NCBI RefSeq assembly: GCF_000801105.2
Contig: NC_079519.1
Location: forward strand, 13,452,668-13,516,667
DNA from: Raphanus sativus
Taxonomy: Eukaryota; Streptophyta; Magnoliopsida; Brassicales; Brassicaceae
DNA length: 64,000 nt
Direction: 5' to 3'
The number at the start of each line of letters is the position of its first letter. The first letter of the stretch is position 1. Below, one piece after another: positions 34,210 to 44,163 of the stretch. The notes beneath the pieces were generated by a model, which was given only the letters and a program-made list of their open reading frames with translations, did no database searches and had not been told where the DNA came from. The translations under genes and the position numbers were made by a program.

Positions 34210-35751
34210 TGTGGGAACCGAAATTCGTACTGTCGATTTTAGTTAAGTTAAAACGTAGGAAAACTAAGTTGACCTAGTCTAGTTTTTCCGCTGGGCCGCA
34301 CACGACAAATTTAATACGAGTCTAGTTTGGGAATAAATGCGTAAAATAAAGAGAGCAAAAAAGAAAGAATCTTATTTCCGAATCTGCGGAGAGCGTTGGG
34401 CAACAGGTCGAGATCTCGGCCACAAGAGCTGTCGATCGTCGCTAGTCTCAAAACCTAGATCTAACCTAGTTGAGTCGCAGCTCGCTAAAAAAGGAAATAA
34501 GCGCCTAAGTTCTAAGTTCCTCTGGGGTGGTTTCTTTCTTCTGATTTCGGATCCCCCTTCCTCTGCTCCTAGCTTTGCTTATATACTCCCATATGACGGT
34601 CTATTCTTGATGGGCTGAGTCTGCCGTGGGCTGGACTTTTTCCATTTTCGTCGGCTTTCGCGTTTATCGGGAAAGTTGACATTTATCTTTTCGGAAAGTT
34701 GACATTTTATCTTTTCGGAAGTTTAACATTTATCTTGTCATGCGGAGATAATTGTAAACCATCGTATCTATCCTTTTAGAAAATCGTAAACGGGTGTTCG
34801 ATCGGGTTTAGTCCCTTTCGGGCCGTCTTCCGATCTTCCGCTGTTTTCTACGATTTTCTTTTGAAAGAATGCTCCTACTTGGATGTCGAGTCTTTCGGAA
34901 GATCTTCGATCCATTGCTGAGGCACATGGTGTTTTAAGATAACCATCACCGTTTTATACGAAGTCTTCCTGTCTGTTGACGTCTTACGGGTTCTTCGGAG
35001 TCTTGGAGCAGGAAAAGGAGTTTGGTTTGCGGGATCTCAGAAAGTTGCAAAACACGGATTTCTGGCGACCCGGAGGCCTAGAACTTATGCACAAAGACTA
35101 GCCGTCCAACGACCCGAGCCAGCGCGGGGCTAGCCGCCCGGTGACCACGGCCAGCACGGGCGCTAGCCGCCGGCGGCCACGGCCAGCACGGGGCTAGCCG
35201 CCCGGCGGCCACGGCCAGCACGGGCGCTAGCCGCCGGCGGACACGGCCAGCACGGGGCTAGCCTCCCGGCGACCACGGCCAGCACGGGCGCTAGCCGCCG
35301 GCGGCCACGGCCAGCACGGGCGCTAGCCGCCCGACGGCCACGGCCAGCACGGGCGCTAGCCGCCCGGCGGCCACGGCCAGCACGGGCGCTAGCCGCCGGC
35401 GGCCACGGCCAGCACGGGGCTAGCCGCCCGGCGGCCACGGCCAGCACGGGCGCTAGCCGCCGGCGGCCACGGCCAGCACGGGGCTAGCCGCCCGGCGGCC
35501 ACGGCCATGACCGGAGTCGGCTGCTCGTTTCCTTCGGTTTGTGCGTGTTTTTGCGTTTTTAGTTTTCCGTAGGCTTTTCCCTTGTGTAGAAAGTGTTTCT
35601 AGCAGTTTATTTCGAGATGATTAATCTCAAACTTAATATTTCCCGAGGTTTCTCGATTAACAATTAGTCTCTCGAGGTTGCTCTAACATTTTTCATGTTT
35701 TTTCGAGACTTTCGGACATCGATTTCGTCTTGACCGATTTTGACCCCAACA
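34210..35751 (-). mobile_element. 3' LTR of A2
   Basis: The LTR is 1542 bases long. Its ends equal those of the A1 LTR, but its middle differs: it carries a GC-rich 32-base repeat array (35111-35508) where A1 has the GGTCGCTATAGCGACC palindromes. The 35163-35447 frame inside is only a translation of the repeat. Confidence 0.88.
35111..35508. repeat. GC-rich 32-base tandem repeat in A2 LTR
   Basis: About 12 units of roughly 32 bases alternate between two forms, GGGGCTAGCCGCCCGGC and GGGCGCTAGCCGCCGGC, each followed by GGCCACGGCCAGCAC. Each unit contains short palindromes (GCTAGC, CCGCCGGCGG). The array recurs in the truncated LTR at 37398-37668 with fewer units. Confidence 0.92.
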
Positions 35752-35871
35752 GTTAGCCCCCCAGCTAGCTAGGAGCCGTAGGGTTCGTAGGTCCTAGCTT
35801 GCGGTACGGTTCGTGAGGAAAGTATGGAGACGAAATCGTGTCGAAGGTCGGGGTGAATAGTAAAATCTTTG

Positions 35872-35878
35872 CCTATAA
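35872..35878 (+). promoter_or_regulatory. Possible TATA box of the A2 extra gene
   Basis: TATAAAG stands 91 bases before ATG 35969, followed by a pyrimidine-rich stretch with CTCTCTCTTG and CTCTCTCTAC. The context resembles a plant core promoter and 5' UTR. Confidence 0.45.
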
Positions 35879-35968
35879 AGACTTGTGAATCTTTTACCAT
35901 TCTTACTTCACCCAAGAATCTCAAGTTAATCTCTCTCTTGCAAATTCTCTCTCTACTTTTTAAGAAAA

Positions 35969-37397
35969 GAATGACTTCAAGATCAAATCCTCGAGGAAGC
36001 AATCTCACTCGTCTTCGGATAGTTTTCATGCCGAGGATGAAGTTCTGAAGCCCGAGGTTTCAGAGATCAACAGGAATGCGTACTGCGACGCTGTCTTTGG
36101 TTCTGATGCTCCCCTTCCTGTGATCCCGATTCCCCGGCGACCTCTGAGGATGCATAAGGAAATTGACTCGCCGAGCGAAGTATCCCCCGAATATCTCGGA
36201 ATTCTTCGAGAGTTTTACGAGGTTCCGTAGGGAGTCGTGTTTCGCATTCCCCGTGGGAATGAGAGTTCGGAGCATCCTCCGGAAGGTTACTTTACTTGTT
36301 ACGAGGCGTTCTTGACGCAATGCCGATTGTGGTTCCCAATCCCTGGGATCATTGTCCAGGCCCTCGACCGTTTCGGAATCGCAATCAGCCAACTGAACGT
36401 GCCGTCTTTGGAGAGTTGGCTTGGCGTTGCGATTCTGAGTTACGAGTTAGGGATGGACCTTAGCCCTGCTGATTTCGAAGGGTTGTGGAACTCCAAGACG
36501 ACGAGCATCAACGGAGTATACTCCATGAAGGCGAGGACCAATTTTTCGGTAATCCATGGAGTCACCTCGCACGCCAAGGATCACGTTGATCGTTTCTTTT
36601 TCGTGAGGATAGATGGAGAGTCTGTCGAGGAAGGCTTTCTCCATCTATTCCCGACGGACTGGTTGTACCAACGAGGTAAGATTGTCGCATCCCCTTTCTT
36701 AGAATCCGAAAGGCGAGTACTGAACGTGTGTTTTTTTTTTTTTTTTTTTTTTTTAGAGAACAGGTGTCTCGCGCATGTTCCCTCCGATCTCTTGACCAAG
36801 AGGGGAATTTTTAGGTCGAGGCCTTGTTCCTGGAACTCCTTCACTCTCGACAGGATTCGAGGGGCGGTCGCGCTTCACCGATCGCGAGGCGGTACGCGGC
36901 CCTGCGTCAACGATAGATCCTACGTTTTTGCCCCTTTAAGGCAGAGGCGGAGGCCTCGTAAGGACAAAGGAATTGCTTTTGAGACCTCGTCGGGAGATGG
37001 CGCGCTCCCGAGATACGATCCTGGCTTTACCTCAGAGAATCGGGATGTTCCTCCCCCGGGTGACTTCTTTGACGAACTCCCTCCGGCGTTTTCCCGTGAC
37101 GAGTCTTTGGACAACGAGGAGAGGGACAAGGTGACTGCGGAGGGTGCTCGCTTGGTCAACGAGGTTTGTTTTTGAAACTTGAGTAACTCCTCTTTTCTTT
37201 TTATTTGACCTTGGCTTCTTTGCAGGCCGTGAGAGTTTGGAATGCATCGATCGATGGGAGTTTCCGCACTGCCCGGCTGGCCCGTTTCAAAGCGGAGGAA
37301 ACGGAAAGGGAATTTGCTAAGTATCGGTTGGAGGTGGAGGAGCAAAATCGCCGTCAAGCCAAGGTCCAGGCTCGAGCCCTCGTTCGTGCGGAAAGGA
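35969..37397 (+). pseudogene. Opposite-strand extra gene of A2 ('putative gypsy type transposon' family)
   Basis: The gene runs opposite to the element. From ATG 35969 (MTSRSNPRGS) a one-base shift near 36000 and a TAG at 36228-36230 break it. The main domain follows: VFRIPRGNESSEHPPEGYFT, then CRLWFPIPGIIVQALDRFGI, AILSYELGMDLSPADFEGLW and DHVDRFFFVRIDG. This matches the plant domain named putative gypsy type transposon (PF04195). Two likely GT-AG introns are 36676-36756 (CGAG|GTAAG to a 24-T run and TTTAG) and 37164-37225 (GAG|GTTTG to TTTGCAG). The C-terminus is basic and coiled-coil-like. It is cut by the truncated LTR. Tat elements are known to carry antisense extra ORFs; the function is unknown. 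Confidence 0.8.
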
Positions 37398-37912
37398 GCG
37401 GGGCTAGCCGCCCGGCGGGGCTAGCCGCCCGGCGGCCACGGCCAGCACGGGTGCTAGCCGCCGGCGGCCACGGCCAGCACGGGGCTAGCCGCCCGGCGAC
37501 CATGGCCAGCACGGGCGCTAGCCGCCGGCGGCCACGGCCAGCACGGGGCTAGCCGCCCGGCGGCCACGGCCAGCACGGGGCTAGCCGCCCGGCGGCCACG
37601 GCCAGCACGGGCGCTAGCCGCCGGCGGCCACGGCCAGCACGGGGCCAGCCGCCCGGCGGCCACGGCCATGACCGGAGTCGGCTGCTCGTTTCCTTCGGTT
37701 TGTGCGTGTTTTTGCGTTTTTAGTTTTCCGTAGGCTTTTCCCTTGTGTAGAAAGTGTTCTAGCAGTTGATTTCGAGATGATTAATCTCGAACTTAATATT
37801 TTCCCGAGGTTTCTCGATTAACAATTAGTCTCTCGAGGTTGCTCTAACATTTTTCATGTTTTTCCGAGACTTTCGGACATCGATTTCGTCTTGACCGATT
37901 TTGACCCCAACA
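37398..37912 (-). mobile_element. Truncated 5' LTR of A2
   Basis: The segment matches 35230-35751 of the 3' LTR, with repeat units and then the same tail with CGTGTTTTTGCGTTTTTAG and TGACCGATTTTGACCCCAAC. The rest of the LTR, the PBS and gag are lost by deletion. Confidence 0.85.
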
Positions 37913-38021
37913 GGCGCCGTTGCCAAATTCTGAGTTTGATTTGAACATTGAGATTTAGTCATTTGCTTGAGACTAAGTCATTTTTATTTTTGTAAGTTAG
38001 TGATTCTCTTCTTCACTCTTT
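37913..38021 (+). mobile_element. PBS remainder and leader of family B
   Basis: GGCGCCGTTGCC continues the PBS interrupted at 34209, followed by a short leader. TTGGCGCCGTTGCC matches the Athila/Tat PBS type seen in elements C and D. Confidence 0.8.
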
Positions 38022-39463
38022 GTGATTTTCAGGTGTATGAACTTGAGGAGCAAGGGTACATCAAACCTTGTTCCAAGAGCCGCAGACATCAGAGCTTTAG
38101 AGATAGAGTGTGCAAGAAAGAGAAGACAAGAAGAGCAACAGGCTCAACTGCAGACACTGGAAGCTGCAATGGAAGAACAACAAAATCCTCAGAACCTCAA
38201 TGGAGTAAACAATGTTCCACAAGGGCCCCAACAGCGACCAGCTCGCCCCATTGGCACTTATGACCGCCCCAACATCCACGGTCCTAGACTGGGAATCCGA
38301 GCCCCGGCTGTGGCTGCTAACAACTTTGAGATCAAGTTAGGGCTGCTTAACTGCATAGAGAACAACAAGTATCATGGTCTGGCTGTGGAGGACCCATTTG
38401 ATCACTTGGATAAGTTTGACATCTACTGTGGTATATCAAAGACTAATGGTGTGTCAGAGGATACCTTAAAGCTCAAGCTATTCCCTTTCTCTTTGGGGGA
38501 TAAGGCACGTCAGTGGGAGAAGTCTCTACCAAGTGACTCCATCACCACTTGGGAAGACTGCAAAAGGGCATTCTTGGAGAAGTTCTTCTCTACCTCAAGA
38601 ACTGCTAAGTTGAGGAATGAGATCTCCAGCTTCCAATAGAAGAACTTGGAAGGATTCAGTGAAGCTTGGGAGTGATTCAATGGTTACCAAGCTCAGTGCC
38701 CACACCATGGATTCTCTAAGGAGAGCTTGCTGAGCACATTCTACAGAGGTGCTCTTCCTAAATACAGAGCCAGACTGGATACAGCTAGCAATGGGTTCTT
38801 TTTGGGGAGAACTGAGGAAGAGGCAGAGGCTCTGGTTGACAACATGGTTAAGAGTGATGCAGTCTACAGTGGAGACCATGACAGAAGCAGTAGAGGTGAT
38901 GACAAGCAAACAAGGAATGAGATAAAGGCTCTTCAGGAGAAGATTGACAAACTCATTGCTGATAAGGCCACACAAGCGCAGGTGAACTTTGTTGGTAACC
39001 CACAACAGGAGATACCTCCTACTGTCAATGAGGTTGAGGGTTTGGAAGGGCAAGAAGAATTATGTTTCATCAACAGCAATGGTAGCTGGTACAAGAAGGA
39101 ACCCAACTTTCAGTACAACAACTACCAACTGAAGCCCTATTCAAACAACCAGCAGAGTGGTTATCAGCATAGAAACAACCAGCAGAGCAACTATCAGCCT
39201 CAGCAAAACTCCTCTTCTAGCTCCTCTGCCCCTCAAGAGAGCAGCACTGATGCTTTACTGAAACAGATCTTGGAGTCTCAGACTAGAAATGAGAAGCATG
39301 TGGGCTATGAGCTGAAGAACCTTCACTCCAAGATTGATGGGAGCTACAATGAGCTCAACAACAAATTCTCCCACCTTGCTTCTTCTGTCAAGAATTTGGA
39401 GACTCAGTTTGCTTCCATGAGCACCACCAGAATCGCCAGTCGGGATCTCTACCTGGAAATCTA
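38022..39463 (+). pseudogene. gag of family B, two stops
   Basis: The frame encodes IGTYDRPNIHGPRLGIRAPA, then FEIKLGLLNCIENNKYHG, DPFDHLDKFDIYCGISKTNG and FPFSLGDKARQWEKSLPSDS. TTWEDCKRAFLEKFFSTSRT follows, an Athila-like gag core. Stops occur at 38637 (TAG after SSFQ, where CAG is expected) and at 38671-38674 (TGA where CGA is expected). Both fit C to T decay of methylated DNA. The frame continues with ALPKYRARLDTASNGFFLGR and a Gln/Asn/Ser-rich tail. A frameshift near 39430 links to protease. Confidence 0.9.
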
Positions 39464-40581
39464 ATCAAAACCCCAAAGAAGCAAAAGTTGTCACACTCAG
39501 GAGTGGTAAGCAGTTACCTCCTAGAACCCTCACCAAGGATGCTGAGAAACAATGTGAGGAGGTAGCCATCAATCTAGATGATGAAGTGGTCATTGTTGAT
39601 GAGAAGACAGATGACGAGATCTTGGAAAAGATTGAGAAAGATAAGGGTAAAGGAAAGGTTGGAGAAGAGAAGAAGACAACAAAAGATGGTGAATCTGCTG
39701 CTCCAGCAGGAGAGAACTCTTCTGTCCCTCCTCCCTATGAACCCAAGCTTCCATTCCCTAGTATATTCAAGAAGCAGCTGCTACAGAAGTACAAGGCTTT
39801 GTTTGAGAAGCAGATGAGTGAAGCTCAGGTTACAATGCCCATCATTGATGCTTTCATGCTGATTCCTCAATACAGCAAGTTCCTGAAAGATGCTGTAGCT
39901 GCTAAGAAGAAGGAGATGGAGGGCATGATGGTTCTAAGTCATGAGTGCAATGCCATCATTCAGAGGCTTGATTCTCCAGAGAAGCTAGAGGATCCAGGAT
40001 GCTTCACACTACCTTGTGCTCTTGGACCTATGGTGTTTGAGAAGTGTCTCTGCGATTTAGGAGCTAGTGTCAGCTTGATGCCTTTGTCTGTGGCAAAGAA
40101 GCTTGGATTCACTCAGTACAAGAAGTGTAGACTCTCTCTGGTGTTGGCTGATCGTTCAGTGAAGTACCCTGTTGGCATCTTAGAGAACCTCCCTATGAAG
40201 ATTGGAAGGTATTAGATACCTACAGATTTTGTGGTGCTTGAGATGGGTGAGGAGGCTCAAGACCCATTGATTCTTGGAAGGCCATTCTTAGCTACTGCAG
40301 GAGCTATTGTGAATGTGAAGGAAGGCAAGATTGACCTCCTTTTGGGTAAGGAGAACATTCTCCACTTTGACACTAAGGAGAAGATGAGGAACCCCACTGT
40401 ATTTGGACAAGCCTTCACCATTAAAGAGATGAATCCTCCTCCTGCTGATGATCACTTTGATGAGCTACCACCTGAGGAAGATGGGGTGTCAACTCCACTT
40501 TCTGCACCTAGTCCAGCCTGATCCAAAGGAGGCAAAGTCAAGCTAGAGACTTTAAACAAGCTCACTTGGGAGGAAGTCCCA
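39464..40581 (+). pseudogene. Protease segment of family B
   Basis: KEAKVVTLRSGKQLPPRTL leads into an acidic linker, then PKLPFPSIFKKQLLQKYKAL, MPIIDAFMLIPQYSKFLKDA and SHECNAIIQ. The retropepsin core follows, with CDLGASVSLMPLSVAKKLGF (DLG site) and LVLADRSVKYPVGILENL. A TAG at 40214 interrupts before [19 protein letters not shown] and [20 protein letters not shown]. The frame ends with a short tail at about 40581 and no RT follows. This makes B a gag-protease-only element. Confidence 0.9.
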
Positions 40582-42407
40582 TGAGTATCCTTGTATATAT
40601 TGCATTAGTATTTGCATTATCATTTTATTGCATAAAACAATGGGAAAGTGAAGTTGTGTGCAGGTTTGGAGCAGAAAATCGGACATCAGGGCGAGGTCAT
40701 AGAGCGAGGGAGAGAAGTCGCTCCAGCTGGGAGCGACTTGCCCACAGCGACCCCTAGAAGTCGCTCGTGTCCTCCGGAGCGAAACTGACCGTGGAGCGAG
40801 GTCTCCGCAGCGACGTCACGAGGTCGCTCCAGCTGGGAGCGACCTGCCGCAGCGACTCTTCCACCTCGCTCCCGTCTCAGGTAACTGGAAACTTCCCTTC
40901 TCCCAGTTTTTCTTTGCATTTTAGAATTTCATTGGGTACCTCACTCACACAGAGACTGTGTGATTTAAGTGTGGGGGAGGTACCAAGTATTTGATCATGT
41001 TTGTTTTCATGATTTTGAGTCTCATGCATTGCATATTACATTCTTATTTGCATAGAAAAATCCAAAAAATAAAAATTTTGAAAAACACAAAAAGAATCAT
41101 TTAGTTGCATCATTTGCATTTTTAGGATTGAGTTTAGAAGCATATAGGTTGCATTCATGCATTAGGGGGATTTCAACCTTGTAAAGAGCTCATGCTAAGT
41201 ACTGAATTTGTTGACCTTTGTAATCATGACAAGTAGCTTGAGCACCCTTTGGAAAGCTTGTAAACTTTGCACCTTGAATGCTCCTCTTGAAACTCATTTG
41301 ACTGTTGATACTCTCTATTTGAAGTAAGCTCCTGTTTTAATGTCTCTTGCATATGGTCCCTTGTGTACTAAGTCATGGATATACACACTTGAGTTGTCTC
41401 ATCCTTTTTACCAATCTTCTTGACAAACTCAAGTGGTACTCCACTCCCAAAACCCATACCTCCTTTTTAAACCATAATTATTTGTTGAGTGAGGCCTTTT
41501 TGGAAAGCTTTACATGTGCATAATGTTGAGAGTATTGGGAACGACAATGCTTAGTCTCCATTCCTGCTAGATTAGCCACTCTATTGTCTAGCTATAGGAA
41601 GGGGGTGAGTGTTGTGATTGTGATTTGGGAATATGAAAGGTTTGACTCTTTGTGCTTAAATGATTAGTCTTTTTGGGATAAGTGGAGAAGTATCTAGCTC
41701 TTATTGTGAAAAGTCTTGGCCCCCAAATATAAAAAAAAAGAAAAAAAAAAGGGGAATGAAAAAGGGGGCTAGCAAAGTTGTTAGGAGCTAAGATTTGTTT
41801 TAAAATTGTGAAAAATCCCTTATTGATTTCAAAAAGAAAGAGTCTGATGTGAAGAATGTTCTTGGGATCTTTTGGTGAGAGATGTGAGTTGGGTTTGACA
41901 TTGAGGAATAATTAAATATCTTGTATGTTTGGGAAAGTGTAGAACAATGGAGATTGAGCATTGTATGCATGAGTTGATCCCTTTCTTAGATATATTATGT
42001 GTAATGTCAAAGCTACTGTGTTTTGAGAGTAAACAACCTTAAAAGATTATTTTGAACCTCTGATTTCACTTGCATTAAAGCCTTTGTCTTACCAAACCAA
42101 ATGACTTGGACCAGTTGACCATTTGTGAGATGTCTATTGAGTTTGCTTCCTGAATGTTAGAGAGATGGTGGATTTGTGGTTTGTGGATGCATGATTAATG
42201 AGTGTAGAGATCAAAGGAGCTGGGATAGGCTTAGAGAAGTTAGAGATGGATAAAATCTTTGCTCTTGCTATTTGGTATGATTATGCAAGGTTGTTAGGTT
42301 GAGAACTAAGAAGAGTTTCTTTTGGTTATGAGTCCCCATCTTCAAACCTTTTCTCCTTGGTTCTTGAAATTTATTTGTGGACAAGTAAAGGACTAGTGTG
42401 GGGGAGT
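40582..42407 (+). mobile_element. Non-coding 3' part of family B
   Basis: The 1.8 kb after protease hold no gene. There is a GAGCGACC cluster at 40680-40875. An internal polypurine-like motif TTAAGTGTGGGGGAGG lies at 40965-40980, and the true tract CTAGTGTGGGGGAGT at 42393-42407. Where RT, RNase H and integrase should be there is only this AT-rich sequence. Confidence 0.75.
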
Positions 42408-43836
42408 TGATGTCTTGCATATTTGCATTGTTTTAGCTATTCATTCATAAGCATTTTCATCATATAGATTAGGATTTAGACATGTTTAGGTTGCATTTGG
42501 CATACATATGTCTCTATCAGGTATTGGAACACCACATGGAGTTCTTGGAGACATTTGGAAGCAATGTGATCAAAAAGGGGGTGAACGATGAGCATGGATG
42601 GAGGCCTTATAGAAATCTTCTGTTGCTAAGATTTTGTGGAGACATAGGAAATTGAGTTAGCTTTTTAATGGAAGTGGTTTCAAGTCATTTGGAGATGTAA
42701 TGGAGGATTTATGATCAATTTACTATAGGCGACCCCCTAAGGTAGCTCCCAACCAGAGCGACCAACCAGAGCGATCCACCTAAGTAGCTCGCGTTTTCAT
42801 CGCCCGGAGACACAAAAATGGAGGCTGGAGCGACCTCTCAGAGCGATCCTCCAAGGTCGCTCCCAACCCCAGAGCGACCTCCTGGAGTGACCCTCTGAGG
42901 TCGCTCCGCGTTATCTGCTGCACGATTTTATTATTTTTCAAGGACCTTTTTGCAATTGTTGTGCATGTTTTTGCACTTGGAAAACCTAATGTTTAAGTAC
43001 TATGTAGCCACCATTTGGCAGATGATCTTTTATCTATTGAAGAACACAAAACTCTCTGAAGAAAAGTTCTCTTTTGGATTTGATTGTTCTTGTGTTCTTG
43101 TGAGTTTCTCTTCTAATTCTCTATATGATTCATCTGAAATCCACCATGGGTTTAAGAGGAATCATGGAGATTAGTGAGTAATCCACTTTTGGATTCATGG
43201 GTTATGGAGATTTAGGGTGATTAGGTTAGTTCTAGGATGTGTTAGGTGTAAATCATACTTGTTCCTTGCTAGTAGAGTGATCTTAATGCATCATTTGAGT
43301 AGGCCACTCAAGGGGTGATCTTTAGGCATTTCCCACCCAAAAGGTGTTTGATGAAATGCCTGAGTCAACTCTCCTAGGCTCTTAGTGTACTTTGCCAAAG
43401 ATATTTGTTGTTAAAGATGCTAAGATAGCTAATAGACTTGTTAGTAATGATTGCTTGCATGTTATTCAACCAAAGACATTTGATGTTTGAGACATGTTAG
43501 CAAATGAGCATTCATCTAGACATAGAGCTTGCTTAGAATTGTGTCTAGGCTTAAGGTTAATAGTTTGATTGATTCATTTGTCGTCCTTAGTTCGAAACTT
43601 GATCACCCAAGGTCTGAAATCCCTATACCCATGAGTTCTCCTTTTCAATAGCTTAAAAGTATCATTTCTGTTACTTGCATTCTAGTTTTAGTTTAAAAAC
43701 CATCAAATTCTCTGATTGCACTTAGATTAGGCAAATACTTGCATTCTCTCTGAATTTGAATCCCTCAGAACTGGTTCGACAACTTACTTCCACTTTACTA
43801 TCATTTGACTTAGGAGCCTCAAAACTCCTAACATCA
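42408..43836 (+). mobile_element. 3' LTR of family B
   Basis: The LTR is 1429 bases long, closely matching 32736-34200, with the same ends and the same GAGCGACC cluster (42725-42905). It is followed by TTTGC, the repeated target site. Confidence 0.93.
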
Positions 43837-43841
43837 TTTGC

Positions 43842-44071
43842 TCGGCAGCAGCTTGCTGCGCTTGGATGGTTTTTTGCATCTGCTGTTGCATGAGTGCAAA
43901 CGCAGCAGTGAGATCATCCTGGTGGCCTTGATCACCCATGTTGGTGTTGGTAGGCCTAGGCTGTTGATGGTTCTGTCGTTTTAATCTTGCTAGTTCTTCA
44001 TTGGTGAGCTGATTTAATGGTCCTTGTGCGTTGCTCCGAGTATCATGCACCTGGATCATTAGCTGCAACAA
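43842..44071 (-). pseudogene. gag N-terminus of element D
   Basis: The N-terminal part of D gag reads LTNEELARLKRQNHQQPRPT, then TNMGDQGHQDDLTAAFALMQ and QQMQKTIQAQQAAAEQ. It breaks at the family B insertion and resumes at 32735. The Gln-rich start is normal for Athila gag. The possible start ATG is at 44071 or just inside. Confidence 0.85.
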
Positions 44072-44139
44072 AGAAATAGAAGCGAGTTAGATATCTTAGA
44101 CTAAATATGAAACCGAAAAATAAAGGTAAAAAATCTGGT

Positions 44140-44161
44140 CCCCGTCGCAACGGCGCCAAAA
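44140..44161 (-). promoter_or_regulatory. Primer binding site of element D
   Basis: On the minus strand TTTTGGCGCCGTTGCGACGG follows the LTR end TAGTGTATCA. It matches the TGGCGCCGTTGC-type PBS used by Athila/Tat elements, with one C to A-type change downstream. Confidence 0.8.
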
Positions 44162-44163
44162 CT

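Larger units (their letters stand above)
34210..37912 (-). mobile_element. Tat-like element A2 nested in family B PBS
   Basis: The element is bounded by GGCGC at 34205-34209 and at 37913-37917. Its plus-strand ends TGTGGGAACCG and GACCCCAACA equal those of A1, so A2 runs on the minus strand. The 3' LTR is 34210-35751. The polypurine tract GCTGGGGGGCTAAC (35752-35768, minus strand) touches its start. The 5' LTR is truncated (about 37398-37912). gag and pol are gone; only an opposite-strand extra gene remains. Confidence 0.9.
32736..43836 (+). mobile_element. Family B element: gag-protease only, with nested A2
   Basis: The LTRs are at 32736-34200 and 42408-43836, starting TGATGTCTTGC and ending CTAACATCA. 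TTTGC repeats lie at 32731-32735 and 43837-43841. The PBS begins TTGGCGCCGTTGCC, interrupted after GGCGC by element A2 (34210-37912). The polypurine tract AGTGTGGGGGAGT lies directly before 42408. The internal part encodes gag and protease but no RT, RNase H or integrase. The element is thus non-autonomous. It is inserted in the gag of element D. Confidence 0.95.

Noticed and set aside
35163..35447. Ala/Arg-rich protein from a long frame in the A2 LTR, and its partner at 37454-37669
   Set aside because: The frames exist because the 32-base GC-rich repeat lacks stop codons in several phases on both strands.
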